From assembly GCA_032718475.1 (NCBI GenBank), contig JAUCBJ010000566.1, positions 1 through 64,000 of the forward strand: DNA of 64,000 bases, written 5' to 3'. A program made the translations under genes and the position numbers. This document shows, piece by piece, positions 1 through 8,990 of the stretch. The stretch is from Nemertoderma westbladi (taxonomy: Eukaryota; Xenacoelomorpha; Nemertodermatida; Nemertodermatidae). Numbering within the stretch: the stretch's first letter is position 1; the number at the start of each line of letters is the position of its first letter. Below the pieces are notes generated by a model, which did not search any database, was not told the DNA's origin, and saw only the letters and a list, made by a program, of their open reading frames with translations.

Positions 1-39
1 CAGCTCGGGCCTATATTAGTTCTGTTATAAGTTAATTGC

Positions 40-850
40 AACTGCAAACGATACACTAATATTTTACTCACATACAGACGCTAAAATTGCTACAGAAACA
101 CTGGCACACCAAATAGATGATCTAGAAAACATATTCTCTAAAATGCACCTTTATTTGAATACAAAAAAGACAGAATTCATGCCAATTTCACCAAAAATGA
201 GCACATCGGAAACTAACAGAATACAATTAAATACTATTGAATTAGAACAATCGTCTACAATAAAATATCTAGGTGTCTTGATCAACAATAACTGGATTGG
301 AAAGAACAAATTACATCAACTTCAAACAAATTGAGTTATGCAATTTCTTGTCTACGTAGGATTAAAGGCCAACTTACAGTTAAAACAAAACTCAATATAT
401 TTAAAGCAACTGTTCTACCTTATCACAACTACTGTAGCAATTTACTATTACCATTACATAATAAACACGGGTTACGAGTTGTCTTCAGTAAACCAATAAG
501 AGATATGACGGGCACCCAATTACGTACACTAGCTAAGCTACCTAATCTATACTCACTACGACAATATACAGGGCTTAATTTCTTCTACCGATACATTAAC
601 AACCTATCCTTGCCTTTTGCTACACTCAATTACCATACCTTCTAAATAAAAAATATAATGAAAAAATACAAAATAATCGAACGGGAAATATAAAATTACC
701 AAAAACAAATAACAATTATGGCCACACCAGTATCATGATAGAATTAATTAAAATTTGGAACCAACTTGAAACACTTACAAAGCAACTTACCGAACATAAA
801 CATTATAAGAAAATCATTCAAATAAAAATTTAACTCACTACAATCGATAT
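40..850 (+). pseudogene. decayed CR1/L2-like LINE, RT C-terminal part
   Basis: Frames covering 40-650 encode the C-terminal part of a non-LTR reverse transcriptase: the segment after the catalytic motif, with a KTEFMPISPK-type block, then KYLGVLINNN and CLRRIKGQL. These blocks match, with divergence, the corresponding part of the LINE RT on the opposite strand at 8991-10847, so both belong to the same or a sister family. The frame is broken near 334 and there are further stops after 480. The catalytic part lies outside the window or is lost. This is a dead 5'-truncated copy. The exact 3' end is not visible; the similarity fades near 850. Confidence 0.7.
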
Positions 851-1189
851 GAGGAAATTAATTAAATCAACATGATCTGGAGTGGCGCAAGCGAGAACTG
901 TTGATTCTGTGTCCCTGTCCGAGTCGTACAGTAGTTATTTCCCGGTCTACTGTAGTATTGTGTACTGTAGTTCGGCGGGCCTGACCCTGCTGTGGAACTT
1001 TGACACGTATTTCCTCTATTATCAGCTAAAGTACTTCAATGTGCGGTGCTGCCTCGTATTTTACCTATATATGAGTACCGGAAATATACGAAGTTTTATT
1101 ATTATTAATATTATAAGTTTGATTATTCGATGCACACAGATCCTTTGATATTTTCCCACATTTAATATGTAATAACTATAAAAAAAAGA
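851..1189. other. unassigned stretch
   Basis: An 88-aa open frame at 882-1148 has no family resemblance that I can see. No splice-site pattern, repeat or RNA gene is recognised. It is most likely intergenic sequence between two LINE fragments. Confidence 0.4.
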
Positions 1190-2275
1190 TGTGTCACACC
1201 TGTTTATAAAAAGGGCCCCAACATATACTGCTGTAATTACAGGCCTATTTCTCTAACAAGCGCCTTAGGAAAATTATTCGAAAGGATTGTCAGTAAATAT
1301 ATACTGCACCACGTAATTAAAAATGGAACTCCCACATTAATAACATTATTGACAAAGCAAAGACTAGACTTAACCTTCTGCGAGCTGATAAATACAAGCT
1401 TAGCAAAAGTGCTCTTTCAGTGCTACACCTCCTTTGTGCTGCCTATTCTCGAATATGCTTGTCCCGTATGGGATGGTTGTACACAATATCTAAAAGAAAG
1501 ACTTGAACTAATAAATAAAGAGGCCATTAGAATTATATGTAAACTTACAATATCGTGCCGCACTGAGGACCTGTACGCTGAATCCGGCTTACAAACACCA
1601 CAGGACCGCCGTGATTTAATTAAACTGAGTATTTTTTACAAGGGATCTAAAGGACACCTACCACATCACCTAACTGAAATCATTCCACCGCGTATTGATC
1701 AAGCCAACCCTTATAATTTGAGACATACGAATAAAGACAGACTACCGATAACACGCACAGAATGTGTAAATAATTCGTTTGTAAGCTCAACTGTTGAATC
1801 TATGGAATTGTCTTCCATATGAGGTAACTGAGTCAGAAACGCTAAAAATATTTAAGAAAATCTTACTGACGGAGGGCAGATATAAAGTTAATAAATTAAA
1901 CCCATATATCATGTTAGGATCTGTTGCTATCAATGGGCTAGTAGGGCGACTACACGTCGCAACTGCAGCGTACTAAAATATGACATGTACCGTAACCACA
2001 TAGCCACAGACTCCACTTGCGCTTGTGGACACCAACAACGTGAGGACGCCTACCACTACTTAATGGTGGCTTAATTATTGGCTTATCTCCACACGACTCC
2101 CACAGGATAGCACTGACTACCGTACTTTCCAGCCTTAACATCAACTATACTCTACACAACTTACTTTATGGACCGCAAGGATAGGACCTGGACATACTCA
2201 GAGCTATTTCAGAGGCACTAGAAATCTACATTACATCAACCCAGCGCTTCACAGAACTGGGGTATTAATTTAATT
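1190..2275 (+). pseudogene. decayed non-LTR (jockey/CR1-type) RT fragment
   Basis: The start reads VTPVYKKGP followed in a shifted frame by YRPISLTSALGKLFE, the RT fingers motifs of jockey/CR1-type LINEs. At about 1320 the text jumps directly to the post-catalytic thumb region (SFVLPILEYACPVWDG at about 1430-1475), so the palm with the catalytic aspartates is deleted. The tail at about 1990-2150 has a Cys/His pattern (CACGH...EDAYHYLM) typical of the C-terminal zinc motif of such elements. Several frameshifts (about 1800, about 1950) make it inactive. It is a different family from the fragment at 40-850. Confidence 0.65.
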
Positions 2276-2636
2276 AATAATTTCCTAAAATTATTTGAAA
2301 TAAATATAAATATATTATATTTTGTTTTTTGTTTCCTATTGTAAATAAACATATAATTTGAATATAGTTTATTTCCAAGTAAGAAATTTCCATAAACTTA
2401 TATATAATTTTATCAAAATTAATGATTATCATTATTAATTGAATAATGATATACAGTATGTTAGGCCTAATATGTTTAAGTTGCATTTCACAATAACATA
2501 GTGGACGGCATTCTCAATGTACATTGTACAGGTGATAATTCTTGGTCAGTAAGAGAAAACGGGGGAAGTATTTATAGTATACAATCTTTTCGCTCATTTA
2601 TAGTATTTACCTCATATCTGTTATCTCAGCCTGGCG
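2276..2636. other. AT-rich spacer and 5' region of next element
   Basis: Very AT-rich sequence to about 2490, then about 150 bases with more balanced composition that may be the 5' untranslated region of the following R2-like element. No promoter motif is recognised with confidence. Confidence 0.35.
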
Positions 2637-5600
2637 ATGGCCAGGCCCAAATTTCAGCTTCCAGTTCCATGTATCGATCTAACTGAAAGCCAACTAACAC
2701 CTAATATCCACATAGATGATCTTACTGAAAGTCAGCTAGTCAGGGATCTGGCACCCGATGAAAGCCCAGAGAATATTTTATGTGGGATCCCTCTTGTAAA
2801 GCGCGACACTGAATCTATCTCTGGTAAAAATTGGTTGACCGATAATGTTTTGGAAGGTCTCCTGCGATTCTTCTGTGAGAGGTCCTATGGTCGATCACGC
2901 CCCTTCAACTGCCGTTTTTTCGATGTCCTCAATTCTCCAGGTGGTCCCTTTAGAATTTCCAAATGGATCGCTAAAACTAACATCTTCGACTATGATACCT
3001 TACTCTTCCCAGTAAATATAAACAACAACCACTGGATCCTTCTAACATTCCACCCAAAAGCTGGTTATATTCGTTGCTTCGACTCCTTGGGTGGTAGCCA
3101 CGAAAAGCTGACCCACGACTTAAGGGACTGGGCCGTTTCATTAGCAGTACTAAACAATGAAGATCACTCCGGTATTCGATTACTTCCCCATACCCCCAAG
3201 CTGCAGTTTAATGACTCTCATCAGTGTGCAATCTACGTCTGCCACTTCGCAAAGTTTAGTGTTGAACACCCAAATGAGTGCTATCAGACATCCTTCCCAC
3301 TATCAGGTGTCAATGACAGGTCGATCCAGTCTCTCCGTCTAAACTTGGCCACAATAGTGTTTGCTAACCCTATTAAGGCATTTCCTCTCAGCAATGCACC
3401 TAATCCCAGCTCAAAAGGAATGAATCCTTTTACAAATCCGCAGGCAGGCACACCAGGATCAACCCAGCACGGTGGTTTGGAGGGGAAAGCACCATGCACC
3501 ACACAGACCCAAGGTTTTAACATTTCAGAAGATTGCCTCATTGGTGATGTAAATCCAGACAATTCGACTTCCAGCACGCAAGGTATAGGTGTCCAAGCCC
3601 GTTCAAGATGCTCTGTATGCAAGAAAGATATTCTGGTAAATGGTAATGGTCACCTTCGCAGGCACAAAGAGAATTCTGGAGGTCCCTTGTGTCCTGGAGC
3701 AGGCAAGTTGGCTGACGTTCAGTGTAGAGATTATAGCAATTCGGAGGAGAATTCTCAGTCAGACGAGCAATTAGTTTGTCCCACATGCAGTGAAGGAAAC
3801 ATGAGAAAGCAGATAGTCCATTGTGCTAACTGTTCAGTTTGGTATCACCTCTCATGTGTCGGCCTCAGGAAGAAGGATTCAGAATCCCTACCACACTGGT
3901 TCTGTGGAACTTGCCTTGATCGACCTCGGACAATACTACCAGATGTTGACCCCAGCTATAGTAAATACTTGGAAAATCTTGCATCTTATATTGCCATGCT
4001 GAAGCAATCCATTCCTGTGTTGGCAAAGATTCCTAAAGGGGCTAGAATCATGGCTGCAGACGCACTGGCCCCTTTGCTCAAAGAAGCAATTGACAACCCT
4101 GTGCCAATAACCTGGGCCCGGCTCCTAGCATTCTCGTTTGGGGCGTTAGCAAAGCCGATTCCAGCTACAAACGACCATTTGCAACCCTCACTAACATCTA
4201 AAGTCAAGCAGCAAATAAGAGACTATATGGCATCACCCTGCCTTCCCAATCCTCGTGTTCCTCTGCACACTACACATCAGCAGCACAAACCATCAAATCT
4301 AGATGAAGCAGAACTCATTCGCAAGCGAGTTTCAGCCAAGTTCATGGATGGCGATGTCCGAGGCGCTGTAAGGATTATCACATCACAGGAGGGTTTTGCA
4401 GACCACAGTGAAGATACAATCAATGCCCTCAGGGAGAAGCACCCACCTGCCCCACTTGATCTTGATCTCCCACCACCCCCAGATGACACACTAGCAGGTC
4501 CAGTTATCACTACGAAGGAGGACGTCCTTGCCAGTATCCAGTCATTCCCCCTTTCTTCTGCTGCTGGCCCCGATGGCCTTCGCCCAGGTCATCTCCGTGA
4601 CATGGTCAGCAGAGGAACTGGAGCTGCTGGTGACAAGCTGCTCAGTGAATTGACTAGGCTCGCAAATACAGCACACCGTGGGGAAACCCCTAAATTTGCT
4701 GTGCCAATCTTCTTTGGGGCCTGTCTCTGCGCCCTTAACAAAAAGGGGGGAGGTCTGCGTCCAATTGCTGTCGGCAATACATTCAGGCGCTTGGTGACAA
4801 AAACTGGCATTAAACCCCTCTCAGAAGTTCTTGGAGCTGAACTAAGGCCCACACAGCTAGGTTATGGAACCAAGGGTGGTTGTGAGGCAGCTGTGCATGC
4901 GACCCGGCAATATATCAATGGCACTAAGGAACAGAAGGTGGTACTGAAAATCGACATGAAGAATGCATTTAACAGTATGCGTCGTGATGTTTTCCTGAAG
5001 GCAGCTCGTGATCGTTTGCCAAGTATTTACCCCCTTGTGTGGCAGGCTTATTCCACACCTACAGTCCTTATTTTCGGAGATCACATCATCGAATCGGCCA
5101 CAGGTATGCAACAGGGTGATCCTAGTGGCCCTCTTCTCTTCGCGGTGGGAGAGGAGCCTGTCACCAAACTTGTTGGTTCAGAGCTGAATATCTGGTTTCT
5201 TGACGACGGTACGGTAGGTGGTACTACAGAGAGTGTTCTTTCGGATGTCGTGGCAATAATACCAGAGCTAGCGAAGATTGGTCTAATTGTTAACGATGCA
5301 AAGTGTGAATTGATACTACTCAACCATACACCAGAAGCCGCTACTGAGACAATCCACAAGTTCAGTCAGCTCCTCCCTAATATTAGGGTCCTAAACAAGG
5401 TGGACCAGGTCCTTCTAGGAGCTCCCCTTACACGGGATGCTATTGAACCAGCTATCCAATCAAAACTCAAGTCTCTCGAGGTGATGGTTGATCGGCTGGT
5501 ACATGTTGATGCACATCAAGGCTTCACCTTACTCAAGAATTGTCTGGCAGTCCCCCGGCTACAGTACACTCTGCGCACATCACCCACATTCAACAACACT

Positions 5601-6683
5601 GGTGACTTGCAGGAATTTGATACAGTTGTCCAAGATGCCCTTTCTAGTATCACCAATGTTAACTTTCAGGGAAAATCCATTACCCAGGGATCACTACCAG
5701 TCAGTCTCGGGGGACTTGGGATCCGTAAGTTGGAAGATCTGGCACTGCCTAGTTATATTTCCTCTCTTCATTCCACCAATATCCTCGTTAACTCCGTCCT
5801 CTCTAACACATTTGGACTGGAGCCATCGTGTGATTTGGCAGGAGCCGTCAAGGCATGGAGGGAGAAGTTCTCTTCAGTTGAGGAACCCAGTGGGGCAGCC
5901 AGGAATAACCAGAAAGCCTGGGACACTATCTCTGCGACTATAACACAGAGAGACCTGTTTGCCAAAGCGGATCAGGTCGAAACAGCACGCCTGGCTGCAG
6001 CAGCGCAAGTGGAGAGTGGGCTTTGGCTTCATGCGACCCCTATTCCATCTTTAGGGTCGAATTTGGATCCGGAAGCTCTTCGAATTGGTATAGCACAGAG
6101 AGTTGGTGCACCTATCTGCCATAAACACACCTGCAAGTGTGGCAAGGAAGTGGATATTCTTGGGCACCATGCACTGTCCTGCCGAAACAGCATGGGTAGG
6201 TTCCCACGTCATGCAGCTCTCAACGATGTGCTGAAACGTTCACTGAGCAGAGCTGGTCTACCATCTGTCCTGGAACCTACTGGGTTGGATAGGGGAGATG
6301 GGAAACGTCCTGATGGTATGACCATCTACCCCTACTCGAAAGGCCGGTGCCTGGTATGGGATGCTACATGTGTGGATACCTTTGCCCCATCCCACATTAT
6401 TCGCTCTGCCATTGAGCCATCCTCAGCATCAGCAGCAGCGGAGGAGCTAAAGCGTGTGAAATACCGCAATTTGGGTCAGCAGTACCAATTCGAACCCCTG
6501 GCCTTCGAGACCACAGGAGTATTCGGTCCATCCACCATCAGCGTGTTAAAAGATCTTGGCCGAAGACTCATAGCGGAGTCAGGAGACCCACGCGAGAGCT
6601 TGTGGCTGAAGCAACGCATCGGGATAGCCATAGTGAGGGGGAATGCCCTTTGTGTTCGGGGTTCAATCAGCGCTGTGGAATAG
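2637..6683 (+). CDS. R2-superfamily-like retrotransposon polyprotein (Ulp1-PHD-RT-nuclease)
   Basis: An uninterrupted 1348-aa ORF encoding a site-specific-type non-LTR retrotransposon protein. Residues about 60-225 form a Ulp1/C48 cysteine protease fold: an NWLTDNV block, His132 in NNHW, Asp149 in CFDSLGG and Cys197 in HQCAIYVC are the likely triad. Residues 325-352 look like a zinc finger (C325, C328, H339, H343, C352). Residues 381-426 are a canonical C4HC3 PHD finger. The RT spans about 620-900, with KIDMKNAFNS (Asp773), GMQQGDPSGPLLF and FLDDGT in place of the usual YADD. The C-terminus has a Cys/His cluster near residues 1161-1184 (CKCG...GHHALSC) and RPDG followed by VWDATCVDTFA, resembling the zinc knuckle plus PD-(D/E)xK nuclease of R2-type elements. 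A DLTESQL motif is repeated at residues 14-20 and 28-34. The ATG at 2637 gives a natural N-terminus. NeSL- or Utopia-like placement is inference; phylogeny would decide. The lack of stops suggests a young copy. Confidence 0.85.
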   Translation: MARPKFQLPVPCIDLTESQLTPNIHIDDLTESQLVRDLAPDESPENILCGIPLVKRDTESISGKNWLTDNVLEGLLRFFCERSYGRSRPFNCRFFDVLNSPGGPFRISKWIAKTNIFDYDTLLFPVNINNNHWILLTFHPKAGYIRCFDSLGGSHEKLTHDLRDWAVSLAVLNNEDHSGIRLLPHTPKLQFNDSHQCAIYVCHFAKFSVEHPNECYQTSFPLSGVNDRSIQSLRLNLATIVFANPIKAFPLSNAPNPSSKGMNPFTNPQAGTPGSTQHGGLEGKAPCTTQTQGFNISEDCLIGDVNPDNSTSSTQGIGVQARSRCSVCKKDILVNGNGHLRRHKENSGGPLCPGAGKLADVQCRDYSNSEENSQSDEQLVCPTCSEGNMRKQIVHCANCSVWYHLSCVGLRKKDSESLPHWFCGTCLDRPRTILPDVDPSYSKYLENLASYIAMLKQSIPVLAKIPKGARIMAADALAPLLKEAIDNPVPITWARLLAFSFGALAKPIPATNDHLQPSLTSKVKQQIRDYMASPCLPNPRVPLHTTHQQHKPSNLDEAELIRKRVSAKFMDGDVRGAVRIITSQEGFADHSEDTINALREKHPPAPLDLDLPPPPDDTLAGPVITTKEDVLASIQSFPLSSAAGPDGLRPGHLRDMVSRGTGAAGDKLLSELTRLANTAHRGETPKFAVPIFFGACLCALNKKGGGLRPIAVGNTFRRLVTKTGIKPLSEVLGAELRPTQLGYGTKGGCEAAVHATRQYINGTKEQKVVLKIDMKNAFNSMRRDVFLKAARDRLPSIYPLVWQAYSTPTVLIFGDHIIESATGMQQGDPSGPLLFAVGEEPVTKLVGSELNIWFLDDGTVGGTTESVLSDVVAIIPELAKIGLIVNDAKCELILLNHTPEAATETIHKFSQLLPNIRVLNKVDQVLLGAPLTRDAIEPAIQSKLKSLEVMVDRLVHVDAHQGFTLLKNCLAVPRLQYTLRTSPTFNNTGDLQEFDTVVQDALSSITNVNFQGKSITQGSLPVSLGGLGIRKLEDLALPSYISSLHSTNILVNSVLSNTFGLEPSCDLAGAVKAWREKFSSVEEPSGAARNNQKAWDTISATITQRDLFAKADQVETARLAAAAQVESGLWLHATPIPSLGSNLDPEALRIGIAQRVGAPICHKHTCKCGKEVDILGHHALSCRNSMGRFPRHAALNDVLKRSLSRAGLPSVLEPTGLDRGDGKRPDGMTIYPYSKGRCLVWDATCVDTFAPSHIIRSAIEPSSASAAAEELKRVKYRNLGQQYQFEPLAFETTGVFGPSTISVLKDLGRRLIAESGDPRESLWLKQRIGIAIVRGNALCVRGSISAVE

Positions 6684-7071
6684 AGTTATTCTCGCCGAGG
6701 TAAAGGGAGTAGATCAAAGAGTCATCGAGGTAAAGGGAGTAGATCAAGGAGTCGTGGAGGAAAGGGGAAGAAGAAAGGAAAGAGAGGAAGATCGAAGGGG
6801 TGTGGGAAGAAAGGAGTGGGAAAGTCGATATCTAATCAATTCGATGTTGCAGCTGTATGGAAGAAGTTGATGAGAGGAAAATAAACAGTTGGAATGTCAT
6901 TACAGTACTTTAGGTTAATATGATTGTTTATCTTGTCTGTAAATTCAAAAAATAATTGTTTAAGCAAAATTTATTTAAAAATTTAATTTATTTAAAAATT
7001 TAATTTATTTAAAAATTTTCTCTAAACTAATAAAAATATGAATGTTTTTAAAAAAAAAAAAAAAAAAAAAA
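6684..7071 (+). other. 3' UTR of the R2-like element with poly(A) tract
   Basis: After the stop codon comes a purine-rich repeated stretch (6690-6800, GAGGTAAAGGGAGTAGATCA repeated twice), an AATAAA-like signal near 6880, three copies of an 18-bp AT-rich unit at about 6963-7015 (TTATTTAAAAATTTAATT), and a run of about 22 A residues ending at 7071. The run fits the 3' tail of a retrotransposed copy, so the element probably ends here. Confidence 0.55.
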
Positions 7072-7610
7072 TTTTTATCAAAATAAGAAAATTAAATTAA
7101 ATTTATCCTCAACGTGACTTCTTCTTATAGAAATGATGCACCGTGCGCGTGGAATAATGTGTGAGTGGTATGTATGTTGTGCGTACGGGTAGGAGCGGCA
7201 TTAATATAAGCTCTAGCTTGTTTGCCAATCCTACCCTTTACTCACCTTCACATATTGTAAAGTGCAATATTAGTACTTATAATAAACATATGTTTAAACA
7301 AAAAAAAAAACTATAAAATATCAATAATGGATAAATTAATTGCAGTTATTAATTGTATATTGCAAAATTTTTCTGTACACCTTTTGATTTTATTCAAAAA
7401 CATACCTAAAAACTACAACTAAATTATTTTTGAGTTTGTTCAGTTCAGTAAGTTTGATATCATGAAGTCAATAAATAATGTAGATTAAACAGAATTGTCG
7501 GTTATCTGGCAGTTTCATGCTTCAGGGATGGTTTAGAGAACAGCATAGATTTATCATCAATCTGCAATTAATAATTAGATGTACAGAAATGTAATTAATA
7601 ATAATTTAGT
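7072..7610. other. non-coding stretch
   Basis: No coding signal. At about 7200-7310 there is TATAAGCTC, then AATAAACA and a short A run. This could be the regulatory end of another retroelement (for example a solo LTR), but I see no inverted TG/CA ends with a target duplication. Confidence 0.3.
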
Positions 7611-7830
7611 AGGCTCTACTACTACTACTAGGTCGAACGAACTCGGACAGTGGAAATGAGATCCTTCCAGGCTTCACGATTCTCGGTTGTTGCAATTTCG
7701 TTTCTCCCAAGTTCAGTATCCCTTTCAAGCTACTAGTACTAGGATCGGCGTGCTGCATTGCAGCTGCATTATTAAGAATGCTGTGCCGGCTTATCGACAA
7801 AATTGCACCTTTCAAGCTGGTCTATATATG
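7611..7830 (-). pseudogene. two RTE-like LINE 3' tails in tandem
   Basis: Read on the minus strand, 7735-7830 has the last codons of an RTE-like ORF (FVDKPAQHS in other copies) followed by its short 3' UTR (GCAGCTGCAATGCAGCA...). Next to it, 7613-7735 encodes ENREAWKDLISTVRVRST and a TAG stop that runs straight into (TAG)n. Both tails end in TAG/GTA triplet repeats, a habit of RTE-clade LINEs with very short 3' UTRs. The second tail represents a different subfamily from the first. Confidence 0.6.
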
Positions 7831-8019
7831 TTATAGCCGGTCATCCATGGCTAAGCTTTACTTGTGTTAATTGCCAGAAAAGTAGATCTGGTATGAGCAT
7901 ATATTTACTTCTCCAGCCACTGAATCTTAGTCTACATTCATGGAGGGTGGTTGATACATGTAATAATATACCATAAAGCTCGGCGTTTGTTGTGTTGTCT
8001 CCATCTGATGTTTAGGGCT
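7831..8019. other. unassigned spacer between LINE tails
   Basis: The minus strand is open through 7938-8020 as a read-through of the next LINE piece. I recognise no motif in it. Confidence 0.3.
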
Positions 8020-8318
8020 GCCCTTAGTCTACTACTAGTATCGGCATGCTGCATTGCAGCTGCATTTTCAGAATGCTGTGCCGGCTTGTCGACAAAATTG
8101 CGCCGTTCTAGTGTCAAGCTGGGGGGTACCAATGAGACACCTCCAATGTTATTTAGTGTCTGGTTGGAGATGTGTGCATTGTACTTGACACAATGAACCC
8201 GGCGTAGCATTCTTGTGAATGTGCCATCCAGAGATTTGGTGTCCTCAGCAGTTAGAGCCCAGCATGGACTCCCATAGAGGAGTACTGGAACTACTGCTGC
8301 TCTAAATAATCGGACCAT
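8020..8318 (-). pseudogene. RTE-like LINE RT C-terminus, internally deleted
   Basis: The minus strand encodes AAVVPVLLYGSPCWALT, then RMLRRVHCVKYNAHISN and LNNIGGVSLVPPSLTL, the post-palm region shared with the copies at 26.5 kb and 17.6 kb. It then jumps to the final RRNFVDKPAQHS, skipping the segment present at 26.76-26.97 kb. It ends at a TACTAGTAG tail. This copy is 5'-truncated and has an internal deletion. Confidence 0.7.
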
Positions 8319-8342
8319 AAGTTTCTGATTAATTCTCGGTGA

Positions 8343-8623
8343 CTTCTAAAGGAGGACAGAATGGAGGTGTTGCATCGGGAATACCGAACCCGATACCCGT
8401 ACGACATCGCCGTTGATGTGTGCGATGTAAGCGCGGATCCCAACAAGGAGATCGCACGATTATACCATATGAATATGTATTTATTGCACGACGAACCTCT
8501 ACCCGCCGTTAGAGATCAATTTGACAGAATGCATCTTTACTGGAGAACCCGAGGGGAAGATGATGAGACGCCAAGGGTCTTCAGCGTGTATAAGTTATTC
8601 TACAAATGCAGCGAATGTATGAA
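8343..8623 (+). pseudogene. fragment related to the env-position ORF of the 17.6-kb LTR element
   Basis: The 88-aa frame starting at the ATG at 8361 shares ordered blocks with residues about 140-230 of the unrecognised 358-aa protein at 38777-39853. Both have an E-x2-L-x3-Y start, DP-x3-E-x2-RLY, MYL-x2-D-x-PLP-x-V-x-D-x-F-x2-M, and end in a (F/W)YxCxEC zinc-binding-type motif. I count about one third identity by eye over some 85 positions. The frame is cut right after the Cys pair by the (TAGA)n end of the LINE inserted at 8624. The function of the domain is unknown to me. It is probably a relic of a related LTR element. Confidence 0.6.
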
Positions 8624-8641
8624 TAGATAGATAGATAGATA
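8624..8641 (-). repeat. LINE 3' tail, (TAGA)n on the plus strand
   Basis: Four to five perfect TAGA units sit at the exact 3' terminus of the minus-strand LINE. Simple-repeat 3' tails are typical of CR1/L2-type elements, where they are part of template recognition. Confidence 0.75.
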
Positions 8642-8990
8642 GGTCTCTTTTATTTGCAAACTTATAAGTATGAATAAACAATACATTACAAGGCAGTGCA
8701 CACCATAAAGTGATTACTGATGATTGACCAAATAAGCGTCAAAATAAGCGCTGTTAATAACAGGCCAGTATGTACATTGTACAGTACACATATAAATATA
8801 GATATTACCTCACACAACATTATATATATAATCGCGACTAGTAATAAGGTAGACCTAGCTTATTTATAATTTATAATAATATTATTAGTAATATGTATCT
8901 AACTAACTATGTAACTAACCAATTGCCACCGGCCGCCACAGCACAAAGAAAGGAGTATGTATTGATGGGATTAAATGTAATGGATTTTGA

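Noticed and set aside
882-1148. 88-aa frame as a gene
   Set aside because: No motif, no homologous text in the window and no splice or promoter context.
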